Source of the DNA: Duganella sp. BJB476
GTDB taxonomy: Bacteria; Pseudomonadota; Gammaproteobacteria; Burkholderiales; Burkholderiaceae_D
NCBI RefSeq assembly: GCF_003416895.1
Contig: NZ_QVIO01000003.1
Coordinates: 1-64,000, forward strand
Reading direction: 5' to 3'
DNA: 64,000 nucleotides
In this document: one piece after another, positions 9,428 through 18,243 of the stretch
Position numbering within the stretch: the stretch's first letter is position 1
Layout of the letters: each line of letters opens with the position of its first letter
The notes under the pieces: model-generated
Told to the model about the DNA's origin: nothing
Seen by the model: only the letters and a program-made list of their open reading frames with translations
The model's database searches: none
Translations under genes and position numbers: made by a program

Positions 9428-9457
9428 TAGAATGAACGATCATTCTAATTAAGTCAA
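9428..9457 (-). promoter_or_regulatory. Efflux operon promoter with TetR-type operator
   Basis: The perfect palindrome TAGAATGA-ACGA-TCATTCTA (9428-9447) lies 38 bp upstream of the adaptor start. It has the GAATGA/TCATTC form seen in many TetR-family operators. On the minus strand a -35 TTGACT (9452-9457) and, 17 bp on, CATTCT (9429-9434) place the palindrome over the spacer and -10. Binding there would block RNA polymerase. The likely ligand is the TetR protein encoded after the pump genes. Confidence 0.7.
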
Positions 9458-9588
9458 GCGCGCTTTTTGTCTATGGCACGGCAAAGCGTGGCGCGCGGTC
9501 GTGAATTTCTCTCGGGGAAAGAGGTGTGCGCCGCGCCCGGTGCTACAATGAATTTAATTTCTTTCGGACATCTTTTCTGGCCCGTGCC

Positions 9589-11742
9589 ATGACCTCGCAG
9601 CCCACCCCACGCACGGCCCGGCCGCGCCTCACCACGCTGGTGACAGTGGGCGTGGCCGCGACGGTGCTGATGTCGGTGCTGTCGCTGCTGGTGCTGGTCG
9701 ATCACTTCGCCATCGACTACGCCGAGCGCGAAGCGGGCCAGCGTTTGCAGCAGCTGTCCTGGCAGATGCGCGACTCGCTCAACCGCGTGGTGCAGAAGGC
9801 CACCGGCGACGTCCAGCTGTTGACCGAGCTGCCGCAGATCCGCGACGCCAAGTCCCCCGCCGAGATCCGCCAGGTGCTCGAAAGCCTGCAAAAAACCTTC
9901 CCCGACTACGCCTGGATCGGCCTGGCCAATCCCGACGGCAGCGTCTACGCCGCCACCCAGGGCCTGCTCGAAGGCCAGGACGTCAGCGGGCGCGCCTGGT
10001 TCAAGGGCGGCCGCGACAAACTCTATGCCGGCGATTTCCACCCCGCCACCCTGCTCGGCAAGAAGCTGCCATACAGCGCCGACCCATGGCGCTTCGTCGA
10101 CGCGGCCGGCCCGGTGCGGCGTTCGGACGGCAGCTACCGCGGCGTGCTGTGCGTGCATATGAGCTGGAGCTGGGCGCGGCGCATGGTGCAGACCATCCTG
10201 GCGCCCGCCGACCAGCAATACTCGGCCGATATCTTCGTGGTGCGCGGCGACGGCACCGTCATGCTCGGCCCCAAAGGCACCGAGGAAAAGACCATCGACA
10301 GCACCAGCCTGGCGCTGTCGCAATCGGGCGTGCCGGGATCGCTGAAGGAAACCTGGGCAGATGGCCACAGCTACCTGACCGGCTTCTCCCGCACCGGCAA
10401 CCTGAACGATCCCGCCACGCTGACCTGGTCGGTGCTGGTGCGCCAGTCCGAGGACGTGGCGCTGGCCGGCGCGCGCGCGCTGGAACGCCAGATCCTGCTG
10501 CTGGGCGCCATCCTCGGCGTCGCCATGGCGCTGGCGGCGTCGGCGGCGGCGCGCCGGCTCACCAGCCCGCTCAACGCGCTCAGCAAGAACATCGAACAAC
10601 GCTCGGCCGCGCCGGCCGATACGCCGCCCGGCGCGCTGCCGCCGATCCCGCTGGTCGACAGCTTCCACGAGGCGCAAGTGCTGTCGCAGGCGCTGGCCGA
10701 GCTGGTGCACAACGAGCAGGACCACCTGGCCACGCTGCGCGGCATGAACGAGAAACTGGAATCGACCGTCGGCGAGCGCACCCGCGAGATCGCCCGCAAG
10801 GCGCTGCTGCTGGAACGCGCGCTGGCGCAGGAGCAAAGCACGCAGCTGCTGTTGCAGGAACGCGCGGCCGAGCTGCGCGCCATCCTCGACAACGCCCACG
10901 ATGCCTTCATCGCCCTCGATCCGGGCGGCGTGGTGCTGGACTGGAACCGCCAGGCCGAGAAGCTGTTCGGCTGGAGCCGCGCCGAAGTGATCGGCCAGCC
11001 GCTGGCGGCGATGGTGTTGCCGCCGCTGCTGCGCCGCGCCTACGAACGCGACATGCGCCAGCTGGCCGACTGCGGCGCCGACACCGTGCTCAACCGCCGC
11101 ATCGAACTGACCCTGTGCAACCGCGCCGGCCAGGAGCTGCCGGTGGAAGTGTCGCTGGCCTACGTGCCGCGCAGCAGCGGCCACCTGTTCATCGCCTTCC
11201 TGCACGACATCAGCGAACGCAAGTCGCTGTTCGAATCGATGGAGGCGATGGCGCTGCGCGACACGCTCACCGGCCTGCCCAACCGGCGCGCGCTGATGGC
11301 CGCGCTGACCGAGGCGATCCAGCGCGCCAGCCGCCTGCGCCACAGCTGCGCCGTGTTCTTCCTCGACCTCGACCGCTTCAAGCAGGTCAACGACCGCTTC
11401 GGCCACGAGGAAGGCGACGAGCTGCTGCGCCAGTTCGCCGCGCGGGTGCAGCACATCGTGCGCAAGACCGATACCGTGGGCCGCCTGGCGGGCGACGAAT
11501 TCATCGTCATCCTGGAGAACCTGCACAGCGACAGCGCCGCGCAGGAGACCGCCGACAAACTGCGGCCGGCGCTGCAACAGCCGTTCCGCCTGAAGACCGC
11601 CACCGTCTCGCTGAGCGCCAGCATCGGCATCGCCATCCATCATCCGGACGACCCGCAGGACATCGAGATGCTGCTCAACCGCGCGGACCGCGCGATGTAC
11701 CTCGACAAGCAGCGCAGCGCGCAGCAGCGCCTGCAGGGCTGA
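9589..11742 (+). CDS. Membrane-bound sensor diguanylate cyclase (Cache-PAS-GGDEF)
   Basis: A 717-aa c-di-GMP synthase. One transmembrane helix (about 15-40) precedes a Cache-like periplasmic sensor domain (about 40-295). A second helix (LLLGAILGVAMALAASAAA), a linker with coiled coil, a PAS domain (about 420-545) and a C-terminal GGDEF domain follow. The catalytic motif is AGDEF (residues 634-638), an accepted active variant, and an inhibitory RxxD site (RKTD, 625-628) stands five residues before it. No EAL domain is present. The ATG at 9589 begins the first hydrophobic helix; it is transcribed away from the efflux operon. It probably turns an extracellular cue into c-di-GMP; the ligand is unknown. 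Confidence 0.92.
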   Translation: MTSQPTPRTARPRLTTLVTVGVAATVLMSVLSLLVLVDHFAIDYAEREAGQRLQQLSWQMRDSLNRVVQKATGDVQLLTELPQIRDAKSPAEIRQVLESLQKTFPDYAWIGLANPDGSVYAATQGLLEGQDVSGRAWFKGGRDKLYAGDFHPATLLGKKLPYSADPWRFVDAAGPVRRSDGSYRGVLCVHMSWSWARRMVQTILAPADQQYSADIFVVRGDGTVMLGPKGTEEKTIDSTSLALSQSGVPGSLKETWADGHSYLTGFSRTGNLNDPATLTWSVLVRQSEDVALAGARALERQILLLGAILGVAMALAASAAARRLTSPLNALSKNIEQRSAAPADTPPGALPPIPLVDSFHEAQVLSQALAELVHNEQDHLATLRGMNEKLESTVGERTREIARKALLLERALAQEQSTQLLLQERAAELRAILDNAHDAFIALDPGGVVLDWNRQAEKLFGWSRAEVIGQPLAAMVLPPLLRRAYERDMRQLADCGADTVLNRRIELTLCNRAGQELPVEVSLAYVPRSSGHLFIAFLHDISERKSLFESMEAMALRDTLTGLPNRRALMAALTEAIQRASRLRHSCAVFFLDLDRFKQVNDRFGHEEGDELLRQFAARVQHIVRKTDTVGRLAGDEFIVILENLHSDSAAQETADKLRPALQQPFRLKTATVSLSASIGIAIHHPDDPQDIEMLLNRADRAMYLDKQRSAQQRLQG

Positions 11743-11854
11743 GCCGGCCGCGCACGTTTGCTATCGAAAATCCCGCTTCCTCCATTTCAGGTAGTATCAG
11801 CCGAACATCAGCCGCGCCCCTGCGACCGGGGCGCCAACTTTTCGGACTGGGCCC

Positions 11855-13354
11855 ATGCAAGCACAGAACAGCGTTACTCATCTGTTTCTCTCGACCGGCG
11901 TACCCGGCCTGAATGAGGTGCTGGCCGGTGGCCTGACGCGCGACCGGCTGTACCTGGTCGAAGGCGAACCGGGCACGGGCAAGACCACGCTGGCGCTGCA
12001 GTTCCTCAACGAGGGCGTGCGCCAGGGCGAGCCGGTGCTCTACATCACGCTGGCCGAAACCGCGATCGAACTGCTGAGCGTGGCGCAGTCGCACGGCTGG
12101 ACCATGGACGGCATCCATATCGAAGAGATCCTGCCCAACGAGGACGTGCTCGATCCCGAACAGCAGTACACCATCTTCCATCCGTCCGAAATCGAACTGG
12201 GCGCCACCATCCAGCGCATCGTCGCCGCCATCGAGCGCCACCAGCCGCGCCGCGTGGTGCTCGATTCGCTGTCGGAGCTGCAGCTGCTGGCGGAAAGCCC
12301 GCTGCGCTACCGGCGCCAGGTGCTCGCGCTCAAGCAGTACCTGAGTAGCCGCAGCTGCACCACCATCTTCCTCGACGACCGCACCGCCTTCAGCAGCGAC
12401 TTGCAAGTGCGCAGCGTGGCGCACGCGGTGCTGACGCTGGAGCTGGCCGACCAGGCCTACGGCGCCGAGCGGCGCCGCCTGCGCGTGGTCAAGTACCGCG
12501 GCATCGCCTTCCGCGGCGGCGCCCACGACTACAAGATCATCAGCGGCGGGCTGCAGGTCTTCCCGCGCCTGGAGGCGGCCGCCAGCCGCGTGGTGAGCGA
12601 ACGGCGCCAGTTGTCGAGCGGCCTGCCGGCGCTGGACCAGTTGATCGGCGGCGGCCTCGAAGAAGGCATGAGCACGCTGATCTCCGGTCCGCCGGGCACC
12701 GGCAAGTCCACGCTGGCGGCGCAGTTCGTGCACGCCGCCACCCAGCGCGGCGAGCCGTGCGCGATGTTCCTGTTCGAAGAGGCGCGCAACAATATGCTCA
12801 ACCGCGCGGCCAGCGTTGGCATGCCGCTGGCCGAGGCCGTCGACCGCCAGCTGCTGACGATCCAGCAGATCGATCCGGCCGAGCTGGCGCCCGGCCAGTT
12901 CTCGCACGCGGTGATGCAGGTGGTCGAGCGCGGCGTGCGGGTGGTCGTCATCGACAGCCTGAACGGCTACCTGAACGCGGTGCCGGACGAGCGCTTCCTC
13001 ACCGTCTACCTGCACGAGCTGCTCACCTACCTAGGCCAGCGCGGTGTGGTCAGCATCGTGGTCGGCGTCCAGCAGGGCATGCTGGGCAGCGGCATGACCA
13101 CCGCCATCGACGCCAGCTACATCGCCGACAACGTCATCATGCTGCGCTACTTCGAAGCCCAGGGCGAGGTGCGGCAGGCGATCTCCGTGTTCAAGAAGCG
13201 CGGCAGCGCGCATGAGCGCACCATCCGCCGCTTCCAGATCGCCAAGGACGGCATCCACGTCGGCCCGGTATTGAACGACTTCCACGGCATCCTGACCGGC
13301 GTGCCCACCTACAACGGAACGCTGGCCGCCGGCGGCGCTCCGCCGGCCATCTGA
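11855..13354 (+). CDS. KaiC-like double-domain ATPase
   Basis: A 499-aa RecA-fold protein with two KaiC domains, close to the 519 aa of cyanobacterial KaiC. Walker A motifs are GEPGTGKTT (37-45) and GPPGTGKST (278-286). The second domain keeps the paired catalytic glutamates (E308/E309, FLFEEAR), while the first has a single Glu at the equivalent place (TLAE, E68). At the CII autophosphorylation position, where KaiC has Ser-Thr, this protein reads Ser-Tyr (S421-Y422). No kaiA or kaiB is in the window. Five bases separate it from the downstream histidine kinase gene, so the two probably act together. KaiC homologues outside cyanobacteria serve in stress responses or timing; the role here is unknown. 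Confidence 0.88.
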   Translation: MQAQNSVTHLFLSTGVPGLNEVLAGGLTRDRLYLVEGEPGTGKTTLALQFLNEGVRQGEPVLYITLAETAIELLSVAQSHGWTMDGIHIEEILPNEDVLDPEQQYTIFHPSEIELGATIQRIVAAIERHQPRRVVLDSLSELQLLAESPLRYRRQVLALKQYLSSRSCTTIFLDDRTAFSSDLQVRSVAHAVLTLELADQAYGAERRRLRVVKYRGIAFRGGAHDYKIISGGLQVFPRLEAAASRVVSERRQLSSGLPALDQLIGGGLEEGMSTLISGPPGTGKSTLAAQFVHAATQRGEPCAMFLFEEARNNMLNRAASVGMPLAEAVDRQLLTIQQIDPAELAPGQFSHAVMQVVERGVRVVVIDSLNGYLNAVPDERFLTVYLHELLTYLGQRGVVSIVVGVQQGMLGSGMTTAIDASYIADNVIMLRYFEAQGEVRQAISVFKKRGSAHERTIRRFQIAKDGIHVGPVLNDFHGILTGVPTYNGTLAAGGAPPAI

Positions 13355-13359
13355 CGCCG

Positions 13360-14886
13360 ATGGAAACGCGCATCCTGATCTACGCGCCCACCGGCCAGGA
13401 CGCCACGCTGGCGGCCAAGGTGATGGCGATGGCGGCCATCAACAGCCACGTCTGCCGCACGCTGGCGGAGCTGGCGGCGCAGCTGGAATGCGGGGCGGGC
13501 GCGGTGCTGACGGTGGAGGAAGCGCTGGCGCCGGGCGGCTACAAGCTGCTGCAGGAGCACGTGGCGCGCCAGCCCGACTGGTCCGACCTGCCGATCATCC
13601 TGCTGACCCATCGCGGCGCCGATTCGCCGACGGTGCGCCAGGCCGTGGCCGGCCTGGGCAACCTGAACCTGATCGAGCGGCCGGTGCGCACGCTGACCCT
13701 GATCACCGCCGTGCACGCCACGCTGCGCGCGCGCAACAAGCAGTATCAGGTGCGCGAGGCGGCGCGCCGCAAGGATGAATTCCTCGCCAGCCTGGGCCAC
13801 GAGCTGCGCAATCCGCTGGCGCCGATCCGCACCTCGGTCTCGCTGCTCACGCATATGTATCCGGACGCGCCGCCGGTGGCGCGCATCCGCGACATGGTGG
13901 AGCGCCAGGTGCGGCTGCTGACGCGGCTGGTCGACGACCTGCTGGACGTGGCCCGCATCACCAGCGGCAAGATCACCCTGCAACGCCAGCAGGTGAGCCT
14001 GGCCGCCGTGATGAACCATGTCGGCGAGCTGTGCCTGCAAGCGGCGGACGCCAAGCGCATCACCATCGGCTGGCAGCTGCCGGCCGAGGACGTCATGCTG
14101 GACGCCGACTATGCGCGCGTGGTGCAGATCATCGCCAACATCGTGTCGAACGCGGTCAAGTTCACGCCGCAGGGCGGCCAGGTGGCGGTCTGCGCGCAGT
14201 GCCATGGCGACGAGCTGCTGGTGACGGTGCGCGACAACGGCATCGGCCTCGACACCGAATCGATCGCGCGCATCTTCCGCATGTTCGAGCAGAGCAAGAC
14301 CGTGGCCGGCCAGTTCTCCAGCGGCCTGGGCATAGGCCTGAGCCTGGCCCGCCGCTTCGCCGAGATGCACGGCGGCTCGGTGGAGGCCAGCAGCGCCGGG
14401 CCGGGACAGGGCAGCGAATTCGCGATCCGCCTGCCGGTGCTGGGCGGCGCCGCACGCGACCCGGTCACGCCGTCGGCCGCCGGCGCCGCCGACGGCCGCA
14501 AATTGCAGGTGCTGGTGGTGGACGACAACCAGGACGCCGCCGATTCGCTGGCGGCGCTGCTGGAGATCGACGGCTTCGACGCGCACGCGGTGTACGACGG
14601 CGCCAGCGCCATCGCCGCCAGCGCCGAACATCCGCCGGACCTGATCATCCTCGACCTCGGCATGCCCGGCATGGACGGCTACGAAACCGCGCGGGCGATC
14701 CGCCAGCGCCCCGGCGCCGACGGCATCCTGATGATCGCGCTGACCGGCTGGGGCCAGGGCGACGCCCGCCGCCGCTCCGGCGAAGCGGGCTTCGATCATC
14801 ACCTGGTCAAGCCGGTGGAGCTGGACCAGATCGTGCGCCTGGCCGGCGCGCGCCAGAACCGCGAGCAGGTGCAGGCCGCTCGCTGA
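13360..14886 (+). CDS. Hybrid histidine kinase with degenerate N-terminal receiver
   Basis: A 508-aa soluble kinase. Residues 1-125 look like a receiver fold without the phospho-acceptor Asp (VLTVEEALAP at that position), a pseudo-receiver. HisKA follows with H147 in LGHELRNPLAPI, then an HATPase_c domain with N, G1 and G2 boxes (DNGIGLD, GLGIGLSLARRF). A C-terminal true receiver has VVDDNQD, D432 in ILDLGMPGMDGYE, and a conserved Lys (HLVKPVE). There is no membrane segment. Its tight coupling to the KaiC-like gene suggests that KaiC state is read out by this kinase, as SasA or CikA do in cyanobacteria; this is inference. Confidence 0.9.
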   Translation: METRILIYAPTGQDATLAAKVMAMAAINSHVCRTLAELAAQLECGAGAVLTVEEALAPGGYKLLQEHVARQPDWSDLPIILLTHRGADSPTVRQAVAGLGNLNLIERPVRTLTLITAVHATLRARNKQYQVREAARRKDEFLASLGHELRNPLAPIRTSVSLLTHMYPDAPPVARIRDMVERQVRLLTRLVDDLLDVARITSGKITLQRQQVSLAAVMNHVGELCLQAADAKRITIGWQLPAEDVMLDADYARVVQIIANIVSNAVKFTPQGGQVAVCAQCHGDELLVTVRDNGIGLDTESIARIFRMFEQSKTVAGQFSSGLGIGLSLARRFAEMHGGSVEASSAGPGQGSEFAIRLPVLGGAARDPVTPSAAGAADGRKLQVLVVDDNQDAADSLAALLEIDGFDAHAVYDGASAIAASAEHPPDLIILDLGMPGMDGYETARAIRQRPGADGILMIALTGWGQGDARRRSGEAGFDHHLVKPVELDQIVRLAGARQNREQVQAAR

Positions 14887-14916
14887 ACTAACTGCGCTAA
14901 AAAGCTGCGCGTGCGC

Positions 14917-16824
14917 TCACTTCCAATCGCCGCGCAGTTCCAGCACGCGTTCCTGCAAGCCTTCCGGCGTCACGTCCTGCGGCGGCACCGGCACGCCGAC
15001 CGCCAGCGCCAGCCGCGAACGCAGGCCGGTGCGGAAGGCGCGCTCGAACACATTGGCGCCGCTGCGGCTCAGCAGATGGCCCCACAGCCCGCGCAGCGCC
15101 ATCGGGATCACCGGCACCTTGGTGCGCTCGACGATCTTGGACACGCCGCCCTTGAACTCGTTGATCTCGCCGGTGCTGGTCAGGCGGCCCTCCGGGAAGA
15201 TGCACACCAGGTCGCCCTCGTGCAGCGCCTGGGCGATGTCGACATAGGCCTTCTCCATCAGCCACGGGTCTTCCTTGGCCGGCGCGATCGGGATCGCGCG
15301 CGCGGTGCGGAAGATCCAGCCCAGCAGCGGCAGCTTGAAGATGCGGTGGTCCATCACGAAGCGGATCGGCCGCGGGCTGGCCGCGCCGATGACGATGGCA
15401 TCGACATAGCTGACGTGGTTACACACCAGCACCGCCGCGCCTTCGGCCGGAATGCGGTCGGCGTCGATCAGGCGCACGCGGTGCACGGTGTGGATCAGCA
15501 TCCAGGCCAGGAAGCGCATCAGGAACTCCGGCACCAGCGAGAAGATGTAGACCGCCACCACCGCGTTCAGCGCGGCCGTCACCAGGAACAGCTGCGGAAT
15601 GGTGAAGCCCTGTCCCAGCAGCACGATGGCCAGGCCGGCCGCCGCCACCATGAACAGCGCGTTGAGGATGTTCATGCCGGCGATGGTGCGCGACATGTGC
15701 GCGGGATCGCAGCGGGTCTGGATCAGCGCGAACAGCGGCACGATGAAGAAGCCGCCGAACATGCCGATCAACAGCACGTCGCACAGGATGCGCCACATGC
15801 CGTGTTGCAGCATGATGGCGAAGGCGTCCAGGTGCGGGCCGGCGGCCAGCGCGGCGGCGCCGGCGGAAAATCCCTGGCTGGAGAAATACAGGTCGGCGCC
15901 GAACACCGACAGGCCGATCGAGCCGAACGGCACCAGGCCGATCTCCACCTTGCGGCCGGACAGGCGCTCGCACAGCAGCGAGCCGCTGCCCACGCCCAGC
16001 GAGAACACCGTCAGCAGCAGCACGAACACGCTGTGGTCGCCGTGCAGGTAGTCCTTGGCGTAGACCGGGAACTGCGCCAGCACCAGCGCGCCGTAGAACC
16101 AGAACCACGAGTTGCCCAGCATGGACAGGAACACCACGCGGTTCTTGCGCGAGAAGTTGATGTTGCGGAACGATTCGCCGATGAAGTTCCAGCTCACCTT
16201 CAGTTCCGGCGCCGGGGCCGGGGCCAGCGGGATGCGATAGCTGGCGATCAGGCCGAGCAGCGCCACGGCGATGGTGGCGACGGCTTCGAAGGCGATGCCG
16301 TTGGGCTTTTGCACCACCAGCACCGCGCCCAGGATCTCGCCCAGCAGGATGCCGACAAACGTGCCCATCTCGGTCACGCCATTGCCGCCGATCAGTTCCT
16401 CGGGCTTGAGCTGCTGCGGCAGGTAGGCGTATTTGACGGGGCCGAACAGGGTCGAGTGGACGCCCATGCCGACCACGGCGGTGACCAGCAGCCACAAGGT
16501 GTGCGTCATCCAGCCGAGGCCGGCGATGCACATGATGGCCACTTCCAGCCATTTGACGAAGCGGGTCAGGCCGGACTTTTCGAACTTGTCGGCCAGCTGG
16601 CCGGCGGTGGCCGAGAACAGCACGTAGGGCAGAATGAACAGGCCGGGGATCAGGTTGGTGATCAGCGACGGCGACAGCGTGGTCCAGCTCATCGCGTCGA
16701 AGGTCAGCATCACCACCAGCGCGGTCTTGAACAGATTGTCATTGAACGCGCCGAGGAACTGGGTCCAGAAAAACGGCGCGAAGCGGCGTTGCGACAACAG
16801 GGAAAACTGATTGGGCTGGCTCAT
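14917..16824 (-). CDS. Fusion of lysophospholipid transporter-like MFS protein and acyltransferase
   Basis: A 635-aa two-domain membrane protein. Residues 1 to about 400 form a 12-helix MFS transporter of the LplT type (FWTQFLGAFNDNLFKTALVV near the start). The C-terminal part is a PlsC-family 1-acyl-glycerophospholipid acyltransferase with the HX4D motif NHVSYVD and the FPEGR motif. Such fusions bring lysophospholipids across the inner membrane and re-acylate them. The AMP-ligase domain of full-length Aas fusions is absent. The start is set at the conserved MSQPNQFSLL (16824); the open frame extends further upstream. It is convergent with the hybrid kinase gene and stands alone. Confidence 0.88.
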   Translation of the reverse strand: MSQPNQFSLLSQRRFAPFFWTQFLGAFNDNLFKTALVVMLTFDAMSWTTLSPSLITNLIPGLFILPYVLFSATAGQLADKFEKSGLTRFVKWLEVAIMCIAGLGWMTHTLWLLVTAVVGMGVHSTLFGPVKYAYLPQQLKPEELIGGNGVTEMGTFVGILLGEILGAVLVVQKPNGIAFEAVATIAVALLGLIASYRIPLAPAPAPELKVSWNFIGESFRNINFSRKNRVVFLSMLGNSWFWFYGALVLAQFPVYAKDYLHGDHSVFVLLLTVFSLGVGSGSLLCERLSGRKVEIGLVPFGSIGLSVFGADLYFSSQGFSAGAAALAAGPHLDAFAIMLQHGMWRILCDVLLIGMFGGFFIVPLFALIQTRCDPAHMSRTIAGMNILNALFMVAAAGLAIVLLGQGFTIPQLFLVTAALNAVVAVYIFSLVPEFLMRFLAWMLIHTVHRVRLIDADRIPAEGAAVLVCNHVSYVDAIVIGAASPRPIRFVMDHRIFKLPLLGWIFRTARAIPIAPAKEDPWLMEKAYVDIAQALHEGDLVCIFPEGRLTSTGEINEFKGGVSKIVERTKVPVIPMALRGLWGHLLSRSGANVFERAFRTGLRSRLALAVGVPVPPQDVTPEGLQERVLELRGDWK

Positions 16825-16937
16825 GTCTGCGGCATCCGTTCTGATGGGTGTTACGGAAAGGTTGAACGGATTATAACCCCATGCCGCCAGATCCAAACAT
16901 GCCAATAAGCAACAAGCTAGCGCCAGATCAATCCAGC

Positions 16938-18239
16938 TCAGGACATGGACGCTGCCTGCGGAATGAAGATGGCGATGCGCGTGCCGGCGCCGATGGCGGT
17001 GCTGATGTCGATGCGGCCGTCGAACGCGGCCACCCGCTCGCGCATGCCGACGATGCCGATGCCGGGCGAGGCCAGCGCGGCGTCGTAGCCGCTGCCGTTG
17101 TCGGCGATCTCCATGCGCAGCCCTGCCCCGTCCAGCGACAGGCCCACCGTCACCTGCGTGGCGCGCGCGTGCTTGGCGATGTTGGACAAGGCTTCCTGCA
17201 TGATGCGGTAGGCCGAGATGCCGATGCCGCTTTCCAGCTGCGCGAACTGTCCGTCCGCGCGGAAGGTGTAGCGGCAGCCGGCGTGCGCGCGGTCGTAATG
17301 GCGCACCATCTCCTCCACCGCGCCGTCCAAGCCCAGCATGTCCAGCACTTCGGGACGCAGGCGCCGCACCAGCGTGCGGCCGCTGTTGTAGAGACCCAGC
17401 GCCAGCTTGATGATGGACTGCGCGCGCTCGCGCACCTCGCCCGGCGCGCTGACGTCGACGATGCGCTGCGCCTCCAGCCGCGCCGCGATCAGCGTGGCGT
17501 TGAGTTCATCGTGAATCTCCAGCGCGATGGTCTTGCGCTCATCCTCGACGGCGGTGTTGACCTTGCGGATCAGGCGGCGCTTTTCCGCATCGGCCGCGCG
17601 CAACGCCTGCATCGACGCCTGCAACGATGCGTTCAAGCCGGTCGACAGCTGCCACGCCAGCAGCGCGCAGGCCAGCAGCCCAAGACTGGCCACCAGCAGT
17701 TCGACGTAGAAGCGGCGCGTCTGCTTGACCAGCAGCGCCGACGGCGACATCGTCACCCGCACATAGCCCATTGTCTCGACCGCCACGCTGCTGGCGCCGG
17801 CCGGTTTGTCCCTCAGATAGGGCTTGCCGTCGGCGGCCAGCATGGTCACGAACATCAACCGCTTGAGCACCGGCGCCTCGTAGTAGCGGGCGTCCGGCTG
17901 GCCCGGCGCATGCGCCGAGGCCTGCACCAGCTCATGCCGCTGCGCGTCCAGCACCTCGATGCGATAGATGCTGGCGTCCGAGCGCAGCAGGCCGTTGATG
18001 GTCAGCCGCAGGTCGTCGTAGCGGCCCGACAGCAGGCTGAATTCACTGCTCTCGGCCAGCACCTTGGCCACCAGCGGGCCGCGCTCGGCCATCTCCTCGC
18101 GCACCTCGGACAGCCGCGAATGGTAGGCGTACCAGACGAAGGTGCTGAACATATAGGCCAGCGGGATGACCGTGACGCACAGCAGCCGCGCACGCACGCT
18201 CCAGTGGCGCCAGAAATCCAGCCGCATCGCGAGCCGCAT
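16938..18239 (-). CDS. NarL/UhpB-type sensor histidine kinase
   Basis: A 433-aa kinase with transmembrane helices at about 17-38 and 178-200 around a periplasmic sensor segment of about 140 aa. The dimerisation/phospho-acceptor region is HisKA_3 with H243 in LEIHDELNATLIAARLEAQ, and the ATPase domain has DNGSGYD and GIGIVGMRERV. This type pairs with LuxR-type regulators. The gene begins 4 bp after the regulator gene, so the two form an operon with the regulator first. The signal cannot be named. Confidence 0.92.
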   Translation of the reverse strand: MRLAMRLDFWRHWSVRARLLCVTVIPLAYMFSTFVWYAYHSRLSEVREEMAERGPLVAKVLAESSEFSLLSGRYDDLRLTINGLLRSDASIYRIEVLDAQRHELVQASAHAPGQPDARYYEAPVLKRLMFVTMLAADGKPYLRDKPAGASSVAVETMGYVRVTMSPSALLVKQTRRFYVELLVASLGLLACALLAWQLSTGLNASLQASMQALRAADAEKRRLIRKVNTAVEDERKTIALEIHDELNATLIAARLEAQRIVDVSAPGEVRERAQSIIKLALGLYNSGRTLVRRLRPEVLDMLGLDGAVEEMVRHYDRAHAGCRYTFRADGQFAQLESGIGISAYRIMQEALSNIAKHARATQVTVGLSLDGAGLRMEIADNGSGYDAALASPGIGIVGMRERVAAFDGRIDISTAIGAGTRIAIFIPQAASMS

Positions 18240-18243
18240 CCGC

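Noticed and set aside
9454..11643. 729-codon frame opposite the diguanylate cyclase
   Set aside because: Low-complexity Ala/Gly/Gln/His composition and no domain; the plus-strand gene has full Cache, PAS and GGDEF domains.
11814..11834. Hairpin before the KaiC-like gene as a riboswitch
   Set aside because: A single 7-bp GC-rich stem with no recognisable aptamer; such stems are common by chance in this sequence.
14911..16908. 665-codon frame opposite the LplT-PlsC fusion
   Set aside because: Same shadow-frame composition, with the real gene on the minus strand showing clear motifs.
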